Assembly: GCF_029962835.1 (NCBI RefSeq)
Contig: NC_080583.1
Span: forward strand, 930,001 to 994,000
Source: Magnolia sinica
Taxonomy: Eukaryota; Streptophyta; Magnoliopsida; Magnoliales; Magnoliaceae
DNA: 64,000 bases
Direction: 5' to 3'
Positions 1 to 12,000 of this stretch are shown in pieces. A program made the position numbers and the translations under genes. Numbering within the stretch: the stretch's first letter is position 1; each line of letters begins with the position of its first letter. A model generated the notes under the pieces. The model saw nothing but the letters and a program-made list of their open reading frames with translations. It did not search any database and was not told the DNA's origin.

Positions 1-42
1 TAGAGGTTTCATGAGATGACTCATCTAGTAAGCCATTATGAT

Positions 43-45
<3 letters not shown>

Positions 46-71
<26 letters not shown>
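46..71. repeat. (AT)n microsatellite
   Basis: An uninterrupted run of alternating A and T, about 26 bases long, immediately left of a short tandem array. Confidence 0.95.
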
Positions 72-73
<2 letters not shown>

Positions 74-122
74 CAAAAATGTCCATGTTCAAAGCATTGA
101 TGATTTTGTTGTGTGTTAGGAT

Positions 123-331
123 GACATGTGGAGCAAAGGAGTATATACTGATGAGTTGAGCTGTGAAACATATATCAATACGGTCTAAGTCAATGACACA
201 TGGAGCAGAGTACATACTAATAAGGTGAGCTGTGGCATATGTACCAATATGGTCTAAGTCATTTGTACATGGAGCAAAGGAGTGTATATATACCGATGAG
301 GTGAGCTGCGGCACATGAATCAATATGGTCT
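123..331. repeat. Three-copy tandem repeat, ~70-bp unit
   Basis: Three imperfect copies start near 123, 195 and 265, giving spacings of 72 and 70 bases. Each copy carries the landmarks CATGTGGAGCA or ACATGGAGCA, then GATGAGGTGAGCTG, then CAATATGGTCT. The third copy lacks the TAAGTC tail. No coding potential is seen, and the open frames across it only reflect the absence of stops in the repeat. Confidence 0.8.
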
Positions 332-969
332 GCAAAACCCAGAACCTATGGCTATGATAAGTTGTCCACTTGGCTGCAGTTTGCATTACAAGGAGTAGAG
401 AATTTAATTTTCTTTTCTTTTCTTCTCTTTCCTTTTTTTTTTTCAACCATGTCTTGGAAAGCTGCATTTTCTGCCAACCCCCCTTATGGAAAACATATTA
501 TTCAACTCTTTAGACAGCATTGTCCAATACACATGCTAGTCTTAAGCAAATGCCGGATCCAAACACAATTCAATTTCCTTAGATTAGGATGTTTTTGTCT
601 TAAGTGAGTTGTCAATTCATCCAAACGACCCTAAAGTGTAATCTACTGTCAAGAAACTCCATCCAATAATAACAAATATAATTGAGTCGGACTCCAATCG
701 ACACTCGAATCTAGTTAAAATGTTACTTCGAGTAGTTTGTTTTTCTTAGCCTATTTGTTAGTAGGAGACCATTGAAAACTATGAGTCGACTGGGATTAAT
801 TAGTCCCATTAGAAGAAAAGTCATCCTAACCCAAGTGTTTGGATCCTCTCATAGTTTTCTTTATCAGATAGATTGCATATGAGATGTCACAAATCCTTCC
901 ATCCACAGTAAACATGGTCACAAGACGTGTCGATATGGACCATCCACTTAACGGATCCTTGGATCACCC
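332..969. other. Gene-free stretch
   Basis: No reading frame, RNA gene or terminal repeat is recognised here. There is a pyrimidine run near 407-442. The stretch leads into a family L LTR copy at about 970. Confidence 0.6.
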
Positions 970-1620
970 TACATACAGGGAAGGACGTGATGAGGTCGAT
1001 CACCATCTTCCTTAAGGAATAACTATTCCGAATCCATGGAACTCTCTGGACTCCTCACAAAGCTTCCTCAAAATCACGAGGGAATAAAATAGAAATAATT
1101 TTTAATAAATTCAAAATAAATTGATTGATAATTTAAAATGAAATTATCATCCTTTAAATAATGAGCTCAACTCAATGACAGAATTTTAGACTTAAACTCC
1201 AACTCAAACATCCTAAAAATGTGACTTATTACAAATAGTAAGACGGTCACCATTTCTACTAGACTTCATGGTTTTCGGCCAAAAATAGTAAGTGTCCAAT
1301 TTAGTCCAATCACGTTGTTCTCCTAATTTTTCTAAGCCCTTTTCATGTTGGGCATGGCTCCTACAACTTAATAAAATGGACTTTTGACCGTCGAACTGAT
1401 GGAATCTCGCAAATCCAGTGTGGGCAACCTGTCATACTGGGGTTGGTTAGCTAAATTAGTTTCTCCTACCCAAAATCATATATGATACATCAAAAAACCT
1501 ATCCTGATTTGCGAGATATGACTGTTTTAAGGTTATGACGATCCGGATCATTTCCGCCTCCGATTAGGCCTTCTCTAGTCCATCTTTGCCATGAAACTGT
1601 TTTCAACCCGCCATACATCA
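970..1620 (+). mobile_element. Solo-LTR-like copy, family L
   Basis: The segment aligns by eye along its length with 4050-4758 and 24846-25419. Shared landmarks in the same order are CAGGGAAGGACGTGATGAGG, GAATAACTATTCCGAATC, TTTAAATAATGAGCTCAA, CATGTTGGGCATG, and the end TACATCA. The first bases have diverged from the TGACGCAGGG start of the other copies. No target duplication is evident (CACCC to the left, TCAGT to the right), so this copy is older or its ends are damaged. No internal retrotransposon region adjoins it. Confidence 0.65.
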
Positions 1621-1907
1621 TCAGTTGTAAAAAACAATGAGAGCAAAAAAGAAAGACAGCCAACTTAAACATTAGGAACAAATGAAGAAATTGTAATTGA
1701 AGATTTCCTTGATTAAAAAAGATTAAAGGATAATTAAACTCTTTTGCCACTCAAACAAAAATCTTCCTCTCTTCACGTCACAAGGATGTTCAGTTCATGT
1801 ATATACACACACGTTCGACTTGTTTCTCAGACCTCGTTTTTTCATAACACAAGATGGGAAGAACAAAATGCAGCAGCAGAAGCAGGTGAAGCAAATAAAG
1901 ATATGGA
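1621..1907. other. 3' flank of the DUF620 gene
   Basis: Non-coding DNA between the family L copy and the stop codon of the minus-strand gene. It should contain that gene's 3' UTR. No strong AATAAA signal on the minus strand was picked out. Confidence 0.5.
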
Positions 1908-4900
1908 TCACCCAAGTGCCTGATCCCCACTTTCTTGTTCTTTCTTAAGATCCGAAGGCGGTAGGAAGCAATCCATAGTCAAGCCCCAAATGTTAAAATC
2001 AACCTCCTCAATCTCCCATGTCTCCTCCATCTTCCTCTTATGGTTTGCAGACCCCTCACCATATCGATAGAGTGTGACGACGGTGCGGCCACGATGGGCG
2101 ATGTTGATGCCATCAATGTACTTGTAATCCTCAATGACTGATTCCATACTAGTTTCCCAAAACACACTGTCATCTCCCTTGCCTTTCATCCTCAATAGAT
2201 GTGAGTCCTCAAACTGGACCAGGAGCCCAGTTCTTTGGCTGAAGTAGCCCCATATTGTGTGATGGATGATCTCAAAGCTATTGCTGCTACGCGCCTTGAG
2301 CATCGTGGGGCCCGCGTCGAGCTTGAGTATGAAGCATTCATCACCATTGATGATCTTCTCACCAATGCAGACAGCGTCGGAGAAGAGATTAGCTGTGGAC
2401 CTTGGGTCCAGGCCCTGTGGACCATCCAACATGGTGCTGGAGTTAGGCATTGGTTTTTTAATAGGATGGTCCAAGTCCAAGATCAACCTAGCTAATGAGC
2501 TAAGGAAATGGGCTTGGGATTAGTTAGGTCCACCATCCAAATGGTTCTTAATCAATCACAATCAGGTGATTTCCACTTACTAGACTATTTAATTCAACTT
2601 CTAAACATACCGTTGTTAATCTTGCATGTTACAAATAAGCATACCTGTAATGATCGACGTAGTGGCCTTGGTGGGCCCCTGGAAGCATGCGATTGTTGCG
2701 AGGAGAATTGCCTCCACGCTACCTTCCCGTCGCTCCCTGCGCTCACCTTGCATCCCGATACGATCAGCTCTAGGTACCAAAGATCAGGATTCTTCTGCCA
2801 TAGCACAAATCCTCCAATCTCTCCACTGCCTTTCAGGCGTACACTCTCTTCGCCCATGTGGAATTCTGATGCTCCCATCTTCACCTTCCCGATTGCATAC
2901 ATGCTATTCACTGAATTCAACGCCGCTTGCCCTCCCGTTGCCGCAATGTACTGTTGAACGATATATTTCGCTGTCGACGCCTCCTATTGAAATAAATAAT
3001 AATGTTAATGGTAAGAGTGTCTAATATGGGCCCACAATGCACACTAAAGAGTTGGTGCACACATATCTCCAACCATCCAAAATGGGTGGGCCAGAATTTC
3101 GAATCGTATCGCATTTTGAAAATTCCCATTTTAAAATGCAGTTGGATTCTAGCCAACGGTGGGAGATATAGGAGCATCGGCACTCGGTGCACACTGTGTT
3201 TACATATGAAACATTCATCGAATGGGCTAACATCATATTCTTTGATTGTCCCTGGCCCATCATATTCCCTAATTCATCAAATGGGCTAACACCATGAAAA
3301 TGCCTTGGCCCAAAAATCAGGCTAGCCCAATTATCAGATGGGTCACATATTTATGTAGAAAATAGACCATGGGTCTTATTTATTTATTTTTCTGTAACCA
3401 TATATATTTTACTTCTATATGTGTGGCCCACCTGATGAGTGAACCATCGATCATGCGGCCTGTGGCAATATTTCTGGTTGGGAATCCTGACGAGAATGGG
3501 CCAGGCTAAACAAGATGAGTGAGGATGAATCAAACAGGCTGACTTTCATGGTCATGCATGTAAATGGCACGTTAGACAGCCTGATCATTGATTTGCACCA
3601 TCCAATTCACTAGTACCCGAAATTGAATGATTAAGATCAAGCGGAGTAAAAAGAGGTCAAATCATATTATTAATATCAATTCTGGAATAAATGATGTTAA
3701 CCATCCAATCTTTCTATCACTCATGATAAACAATTAGAGGTTGTTTGGATGCAGGTAAATGATTTAGAGGGAGTGTTTGGATGTTGAAAAATGCCTACAA
3801 ATAATTAGTAGGTAAATGAATTGCATGTAAATGATTTAGAGAGAGTACGTGGATTTTGAAAAATGCCTATAAATGATTTGTAAGCTGTTAACCATTTACA
3901 ACTTTTAGCTGTAAATGGAAAGCCTTGATTCCATTTACCTGCAGATAAGAATGATCCTGACTGCTAGAATTTTGAACTTTTGGCTATAAATAAATTACAG
4001 CTTAAACTACTTACAAATATAAATTACAGTTTAAAGCTAAATAGGATATTGACGCAGGGAAGGACATGATGAGGATGATCACCGTCTTACTTAGGGAATA
4101 ACTATTCCGAATCTGTGGAGCTCTCTAGATTCCTCACGGAGCTTCCTTGAATTCACGAGGGAAAAAAGTAGAAATGATTTCTAATAAATTTGAAATAAAT
4201 TAATTAACGATTAAAAAAATGAAATTACAATCCTTTAAATAATGAGCTCAAACATATAACAAAATTTTAGACTCAAACTCCCTAAAAACTTGACTTACTA
4301 TAAATAGTAAACTTACTATCTATAGAGGGTCTCCATTCCTACTGGACTTCATGGTTTTCACCTAAGAATAGTAAGTGTCCCATTTGACCAATCCACATTA
4401 TTCTCTTAATTTTTCCAAGTCCTTTTCATGTTGGGCATGACTCCTACGACTCAAAAGGATCAAAATTTATAATCAAATTAAAACTTACTATTTATGGGAA
4501 AAACAAAAATAAAAAGGACTTTTGACTGTCAATCTGATAGAAGCTCACAAATCCAAAGTGGGCAACCCGTTGTAGTGGGTTGGTTAGCTAAAGTAGCTTA
4601 TCCTACCCCAAAATCATATAATATGTCAAAAAACTCATCGCGATTTGTGAGATACAATTACTTTAAGGTTCTGACAGTCCATATCATTTTGGCCTCCGAT
4701 CAGACCTTCTCTGGTCCATCTTTACTATGAAAGTGTCTGCAACCACCGCTCTACATAAGATATGCTATAAATAATTTACCTCTATAATTCAATTACCTGC
4801 AGTTCATTTACCACTAAAAATTTTATAAGCATCTAAATAACCTTTTACAATAAATAATCAATAATCATAAGAGTCAGAACCATATCAATATTTTTGCATC

Positions 4901-5571
4901 AGGGCCAATCATTATGAGTATTATAAAAAATAAAAAATAAATAAAAAAAATGATCAACGAATTGACTTGGACGCAACCCTACTATAGGGGACACTCGACA
5001 CAAGGTCCGCTACATAATAGTATTGCCCATGAACAGTACGTCCATATTACAATAAGCTTGTATTGGTTGTCACCAATATAGTACACTAACCTTCATTATC
5101 ATCATCTAAGCATTATTCTAACTAATTGGGTCTGCTATGTGAATTCTATTCAACCATTTCATTCTATCAAAGATCATATCTTCGATTAAACTATAGATTA
5201 TTAAGTCTTTTCTCACTAAAAGAATGCCTATGGTTGCACTAGTGCAACCAAAGGCATCTTCAGAAAAGAAATCTTACAATGGAACAATCACGGACGGTTT
5301 TGTTGATTGCCTGGTCCGTCTGGACAGGCAAAGCGATGAGCGGCGATCCAACGACATTGAGAAGGAGCTGGAGCTCGGCATTGCGGCCGGCGAGGGCGGG
5401 TGACGAAGAACTCTTGTCAGCAGACTGGGACTTGATCCATGTGCGCATGTTCTGCCAACGAAGGGAGCCATTGCCGCCACTCATGTTAAGGAACATCTCC
5501 TCAGGTATAGGAACCTCAAGGACGGTCTCCAGGCCATCTTCCCGATCGAAATTCGGACAGAGTTTCCTCAT
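1908..5571 (-). CDS. DUF620 family protein (three exons)
   Basis: Exons are 5571-5278, 2983-2645 and 2414-1908, giving 379 residues. Both introns (2294 and 230 bases) are GT-AG and phase 0, and joining them restores an unbroken DUF620 protein. Exon 1 starts at the family-typical MRKLCPNFDREDGLE. Exon 2 gives YIAATGGQAALNS near residue 110 and WYLELIVSG further on. Exon 3 gives GLDPRST at 212, IAHRGRTVVTLY at 316-327 and MEETWEIEEVDFNI at 340-353. The start is the first ATG of exon 1 and matches the usual family start. The length fits the shorter plant members. The family is plant-specific, and some members carry database labels such as putative lipase, but no catalytic motif is visible and no biochemical role is claimed. 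Intron 1 is enlarged by a Tourist-like element with a nested solo LTR. All splice sites and the frame are intact, so the gene looks functional. Confidence 0.93.
3737..4844. mobile_element. Tourist/PIF-like miniature element in DUF620 intron 1
   Basis: The ends form an imperfect terminal inverted repeat: GAGGTTGTTTGGATGC on the left, and AAGGTTATTTAGATGC when the right end is read inward. TTA flanks both sides (3734-3736 and 4845-4847), as expected for PIF/Harbinger-type insertion. Repeated GTAAATG words lie inside both ends. The element was about 400 bp before the 709-bp solo LTR at 4050-4758 inserted into it. No transposase frame is present. The family assignment rests on the TTA duplication and the terminal sequence only. 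Confidence 0.65.
4050..4758 (+). mobile_element. Solo LTR, family L, with 5-bp target duplication
   Basis: Starts TGACGCAGGGAAGG and ends CTCTACATAA, where other copies end in CATCA. It is flanked by a perfect 5-bp direct repeat GATAT at 4045-4049 and 4759-4763. Length 709 bp, no internal region. The structure is that of a solo LTR left by LTR-LTR recombination. It sits within the miniature element in DUF620 intron 1, which dates it after that element. Confidence 0.85.
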
Positions 5572-6900
5572 TGATGGAGGATTGAAAGAAAGGGAAGGGA
5601 GCCACTTCAGGCTTCCTACCTCTTTCCTCTAACCTCTTTAGACTCAGTGAACGAGCCTGGCGCTTGTGCATGAAAAATGGGAGGGTGGGCTCCACCTTTC
5701 TTAAGGCTCTCCTTCTTTCTCGATTTCATGTGGGTGTCGTCCCTTTCTTTCGTTTTGATTATTTTAGGACATGCTACGTTATGGGTCCCACCTTGTTTTA
5801 AGGGAGGAGTATGGTAGAGCCATTTCTATGCGTCACATAGGTGCCATGTTATCCATCAATCAATCTGAACCGTCCAACTAGTGGGCCTCATTATGGATGG
5901 CTATTGTTTAGATGGCTAGGATCTTCCGATCTTCTTGTGTCTCGAACTAATTTTCATCTGTAGTGGGCCCCACTAGATGGACAATCTTGATTGAAAGATA
6001 AGCCTACTATGTGTAATGTAGTAATGTGGTTCTATCATCTACCAGGAGAATTATATGGGGGTGCAACACCCTAGCTCTGTGGGCCTACTTTGATATGAAT
6101 GTGCAATCCACTCCGTCCATCTGTTTGGACACCTAATCTTCACCACATGTAATGAAAATCATCTTAATAAAAACTTCTGTGTGCGCAAAATGGGAAAATG
6201 TAAAATCACAACTAAAACATCCAAATTCACTCAATGTTGCTCGTCTAAGTTTTGGATCTAGTTGATTTTTGGGATGTCCCTCCATCTTGGTGGGGCTCAC
6301 CTGATCAACAGGTTGGATGCTATATAAACAACCCAGTGTTACCAGGAAGATTTCCATGGTGTGGATCCCTATCCCTACCTGAGTTTTGAACCGGACTTAT
6401 TTATGGGATCAGGTCCTAAAATGTGGTGTCATAGCTGATGGACGGACTGGATTTTACATATACATCGCGGTGGGCCCACAGATCTCATCTCTTGCATACT
6501 CTTACTATAAATGTTGTACATGGTTCGGTTTTCAGTTGTAACAATTAACAAGTAGAGCTCATGGAATGGTAATCTAGACCATCGGTTTGCTGGGTCGTGG
6601 CTTGGATGGACCACTCCTCAAATATCTCGTTGATGGGACAATCTTAACTGTTTGATAACCGATAAAATAAGAAGGCCAAGAAGAGGAATCTAACAGCATT
6701 AATCTATATTCAACCTGAGAAAAAGGGCCCCAAGAGCGGTCGCTGGGAGCTTATGATCTGACCGATTTCTGGGAAGAAGGATGCAACAGATCAATGGTCA
6801 GGATTGGTGAACTAGGGTCCTCACTTGTCCGATTGGAAAACTGGTCTATGCTACGAAATGATGACACCCATGTATCAATTATATAATTCATTCTTTTCAG
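5572..6900. other. 5' flank of DUF620 gene and gene-free stretch
   Basis: The first few hundred bases upstream of the minus-strand start at 5571 should hold its 5' UTR and promoter; I could not pick a convincing TATA box. Further right lie phrases such as GTGGGCCCCACTAGATGGAC, also found near 7375, which belong to dispersed GGGCCCAC-type repeats. No coding region is supported. Confidence 0.5.
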
Positions 6901-6980
6901 GAAAAATGTGGATTGTTCCTGAATTCCAGGACATTGGGAGGAGAAATGTGGATTGTTCCTGAATTCCAGGACATTGGGAG
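6901..6980. repeat. Exact-period 40-bp tandem duplication
   Basis: Two adjacent 40-base copies, 6901-6940 and 6941-6980, differ at one base near the start (GAAAAATG against GAGAAATG). Both contain TGAATTCCAGGACATTGGGA. The near identity indicates a recent local duplication. Confidence 0.95.
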
Positions 6981-7139
6981 GATAAATGTATGGGAGTTAT
7001 TTCATACTCTGGCAGAGTATGACACTTGATACACAGGTACTTGGAAATTACAAACGTGCATACATTAACTTGAATTAAACAATCATAAATAGTGTATCCC
7101 GCTGTCTCTAACTCATAGTCTCAAGATCACCCGCATCCG

Positions 7140-7320
7140 GAACTTAGGCGGGGCCCACCATCCGAAACCATTGTAACTCATACCTAAAACATCTAAAAGC
7201 ACCTGAGTTTTAGAATGGCCTGGAATTTGGTGTGACCCCTCATCCAAGTGGGACACACAATGGATGGCCTAGCGAGATGTGATTTAGACATCCAGACCAT
7301 CCATTGTATGTCCCACTGTT
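7140..7320 (-). repeat. Family C repeat fragment (reverse orientation)
   Basis: Read on the minus strand this matches the middle of the family C element seen at 35720-36185 and 21987-22330. Landmarks on the plus strand are CACCTGAGTTTTAGAATGG and TGTGACCCCTCATCCAAG. Only the central part is present, without the palindromic ends. Confidence 0.6.
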
Positions 7321-7889
7321 GCTTTGAAGCCGATGGATAGGATCATCCGATGTAGCCACTTTCCATTCATAGTAGGGCCCACTAGATGGACGATCCTGAT
7401 AACGTTCTGGTTCTGGTGGCTCTGCTTTATCATTCCTGACAAGTTCATGGAATTTAAGGAATCAGCCAATTCTTAGTTACTTTCATTTAACACTAGCAAG
7501 CATTTACCAGGACTTCCATGAGTGATCCGGACCATTCATCTGTGGGGCCACTGCGAATATGGGTTGATCCAAAATTCAGGCTGGTCCATTCATCAAGTGG
7601 GCCACACTTGTAAGAGAGGAACCAAAAGATAGCCATATATTATCAACGTACACATAAGTTAATCCTGTGAGAGGAGAATTTAAAAAAAAAAAAATCTGCC
7701 TTGATCGCCCCAATCTTGATTTTAATGGGGCCCACAGTGATACATTAGCTTTGCATTGTCACTCTTGTGGCATGGCAATTCTGAAGTTCCCACCCACTGA
7801 AGCTTCACCAATACTAAAACAAACAACATTTTTGATATCTGGATTTCAAAAAGCTTCCTGCCCAAACAATACCTATGAAGATACAGCTC

Positions 7890-7953
7890 AGCTGATTTTC
7901 CCACTCCATTTTGGATCTTGGAGCTGATATTCCCACTCCATTTTGGATCTTGG
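7890..7953. repeat. 32-bp tandem duplication
   Basis: Two adjacent copies of AGCTGATNTTCCCACTCCAT followed by TTTGGATCTTGG, at 7890-7921 and 7922-7953, differ at one base. They lie just past the stop codon of the minus-strand gene that begins at 14253, probably in or near its 3' UTR. Confidence 0.9.
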
Positions 7954-8055
7954 CAACGAGCATTCGATCATCAGATCAGAATCTGGCCATCATTTCGGCG
8001 GTCTGGATTGTGTACAGCACCAATGCAGATATGGCCAATGTGCGAATCAATTCAC

Positions 8056-8988
8056 CTAAAAAACCTGTTGCACTTCTTCACTCATTGACAGTTTCTGATC
8101 AGGCACCTCACTCTCAAAGACTGAGGAAGAATCCGGGCATTCTTCAAAAACCTTCACATGGGAGAGCAGGCCACCAGCTTCATCTGCAAAGGTCACCTTC
8201 TTCGTTCTCTTGTCAGTGCCACCGAAGTTAGTGGTGGTCTTTCTCTCCATTGTGTTCTGTAATCAATGTGGGCGTGATCAAGATCAGATTTGTAGCCATT
8301 GATTGATAACCATGATGAATCAGATGATCCTACTCAGGGCCGGAGTGCCAACACAGTTCATTTATCTGGATTGTCGGGCTAAACGTGGATGGCACAGATC
8401 CCAAAGATCCCCCAGACTGGAAAATCCTAGCCATCCAATCCTTGGCAATTTTGCCATTGAATGTTAGCTGTTGCTGTAATCATTGTTTAACCAATTTATT
8501 CCCAGGACACCCGGTAGATGGGTTAGGATTGTCAAATGAGGGAGATTTTTGGGGCATGGACAATCCCAGTGGGGACCATCAGACCAATGGACATGATCAA
8601 CAGAAGAAAGATGGAAAGAAAAGCAAACCATTATTTTGCAGAAACGAGTGCAGTCCTTTCCCATCATAGAAAGCCACTTCCTTGTGGTCTCTTCAAGCCC
8701 CACTGCATCCTCAGCAGCTTTTTTCATCTGCTGCATACAACAGAATATTTAGCAAAGGAATGAAAATCATGTAATTGTAATGTAATCTGTTTGGATAGAA
8801 GCAAACCTGCATAAAAGAAAGTGCATGCCTGAAAAACATTAGTATTCACTAGTGCAAGAGTTCCAATTTCCATATGAGATAATTGGCAAGTTAAAATATC
8901 GTAAACATTTGAATTTGGCTGCATTTGAATGCAGAAGTGAATTGAATTGCAAACATTCATAATGAGGTATACCCATCAGATATATATA

Positions 8989-9076
<88 letters not shown>

Positions 9077-12000
9077 CCATATCCAACTCAATAGTAACCT
9101 AATTGCAGTCGAGCCTGATTCTGCAGCACTAATGATAAGTTTGCTGCAATTCGATCATATCTACTTTATAAGCCTTTTTTTTTTCCTTAGGAAGATAATT
9201 AAGTAAATGGAATTCCCAATACGAAGAGCAAAACGGGCCACACCCTCCTTGGAGAACCTCTCAACAATAGGATTGGCCTCTCTTCCCACATGAGTAAACG
9301 ATATCTTTAACCTAGAAAGCAAGAGATGTATTTATCACAATTCAAGTTGAGTGTAAATCCAAAAGCACCCTTAAGGATCTTCCATAGAATGCAGTGCTAT
9401 TTTTTCACATCTGAATTGTAGCCTCTGGATTTGGGATCAAGTTGCAATCATGTAAACCAGTATATGATGGGCCTCGCAATGGATGGCTGGTGCACTAAAA
9501 AATCTTCCAGATTGGAAGTCCTACCAACCATAGTTCAAAAACCTGAAAATGCGACTCAACTCAATGTCCAGTCGGGTCAGGTTGACTTGAAGGCTTGAAT
9601 TTTATTTTTTTTTTAAGTGGTTTGGATAAATATTTGAAATTAGTACATATATAAATTAATTCATAAAAAAGCATGACTTGTAATTGTGGAACGCTGGTAA
9701 CAAGACTGCACTTTTGACACACTGGTGTCAGTTCAAATCTCCTTAGCTGAATAAAAAGCCGCTGACTAGGCAGCTGACTCAGTTCAAGTCACACCAAGTC
9801 GTATTGAGTCAGCCAAGTTGTCGGGCTGACTCGATGAGTCTTGTTGAGTTCATACGAGTCAAGCTCATGACCGAGTTTCTCAGAGATTCGGCTCAAAATC
9901 CCATCAAGTCAACTTGACTCGGCCGAGTATCGAGTCGAGTCAGTGAATTTTAGAACTATGCTATAATGGCCTACAAAACAACAGTTAAAGGAGATGGCCC
10001 GTATGCAAAGGAAAAGAGTTCAATGGTCAAATGTGTTGAAGTATTCCAATCTAAGCCTTTTCTATAGGTTGTCTGCCATCCACCGTGACCAGGTAAGGCC
10101 CATCATGTAAACGGTTTGGATCATTGAAACATGATCCCAGATCCAACCACTACATAAAAATAGCAATATGTCTGGATGTAGTCTGTATTCTATACTGCAC
10201 AAAACAATCTAAAATGGGTGCATGCTATAATGGGATGCAAACCTTGAACATAAAAATCAACCAACCAATCATGAGTACTAGGAAGGATATGAGTAGGGGT
10301 GGCAATGGGTCGGGTCGGGTCGGCCTGTGGGTCAACTGACATGACCCACTTTTGAAGCAGGTTTGGGCCAAGCTAAATGGGTAGCAGGTAGTGCTTGAGT
10401 GAGAAATCTGATCAGTTTGAGTAAATGGGTCAGGCTTGGGTTGAACCATACCTGACCTGCATGCCCATATAAGTTATTAAAAGGTTGGGCTAGATTACCC
10501 AACCCAACCCAACCTAAAACCCGAAACAAAATAAAGAAAAAATGTATAGATTTTAAAAAAAAAAAAATGTATGTATCCATTGTTTGGGCTAGGTTGTGCA
10601 GAGCCTTAGGGTCATATTCAGTTTTTTAAACCTGAGTTGGATCATAGTAGGTTGGGTCTGGTCAGTCAAGCCCAGCCCCATTTACAATGTAAATAGATCA
10701 TACAATGTTCTCAAAATCGTTTTCGTATCGCAAATCATAAAAGGAGTTGAATCATATCGAATCATAAATCATAAGATTTTTTCTAATTTTAAAATATACA
10801 TATAAAAAACAAATAAAAAAATATAAGTAAATCAGAAAAGATTCACAATTCAATATGATTATCGTACAATTATTTGGGATTTGCGATTTGGGTGTACGAT
10901 TCAAATCGTACACCCATATGATACGATATGAATCGTGCGATTCATCTCATAAATCGTACAATTTTGATAACATAAATCAGGTTGGGTTGGGTCGGGCTTG
11001 ATGAAATTTCAAGTGGGTTGGATCGGGTAAGAGGGTAATGGATCGTGGATTAGGTTTTGGGAAAGAATTCTTGGCCCATTTAGTAAATGGGTCGGGCTTC
11101 GGCTGACCTGATCTGGCTCAAACCTGACCCATTGCCACCCCTACATAAGAGCAATGGACGCATGTATGCAAATCAGCCCACCCATGCCTCATATGTGTTT
11201 TTGAGAACATTTATATATGTACTTGCGAGTTTCTAAAAGAGAAAAAATGTACCTCATCGACAGTAGATTTCAAAGCAGTAGATGAGGATGGCTCTGCAAG
11301 CAAAGCTTCTTCCATGATATCTTTCATTGACTTCAACCCCTTCACAAGCTTCGTCGCAACATACTCAAAGTCATGCATCTGTCGCTGTGCAAACGAGATA
11401 GCCTTTTGGGCATTCGCACGGATCAGAGCACACTGAGTGCAAGTACACAAGGCCACACAAGAAACATGTGGAGACTTAATACTGCCCTTGCTAACAGATG
11501 GAAGAGATCCATTTTTAATGGTCTTCGATTTCTTGATTACTTCCTTAGAGCCGCCCATCATAACCTCAGCTTTGTATAGATCTGCTTCTGCTTGCAAAGC
11601 CTCATTCTTCGCCTGCTTCTCAAAGCATAGACTCCTTTGGCCTGAGTCTGAAAAACAGTCAGTTCACACTTCACTGTTAGCCACCCCCATTAGGGAATGG
11701 ATACCAAGAACTCAGTGTTGAAACAAGGTATCTTTCACTCATTCTACCACTTGAGCTATGGATCTGGGTGTAAATTGGATGGTTCAATCATTAGCATGCT
11801 ACACATACATTGAATGCGGACATTAGGTCATTTCTTTCCATAATTGTGGCCCACCTGATGTTTGGACCTGCCTAATTTGTGATGCACGACTTCGATGACC
11901 GCATATAAATGGGTGTGTAGGATTAGCAGGCCTCAAAAATCAATGCACATCTGAAGAGAAAGTATGACTTACTATCAAACTGTATGTTGGTGTATGATCC

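Noticed and set aside
2235-3024. Plus-strand frames opposite the DUF620 exons
   Set aside because: Shadows of coding sequence; they cross the introns and have no recognisable domains.
8807-8828. Possible 22-bp mini-exon (AG before GCATGCACTTTC, GT after ATGCAG) in the 965-residue gene
   Set aside because: Including it shifts the frame and produces a stop in the next exon; direct joining of 11253 to 8730 keeps the frame and the motif WLSMMGKDCTRF.
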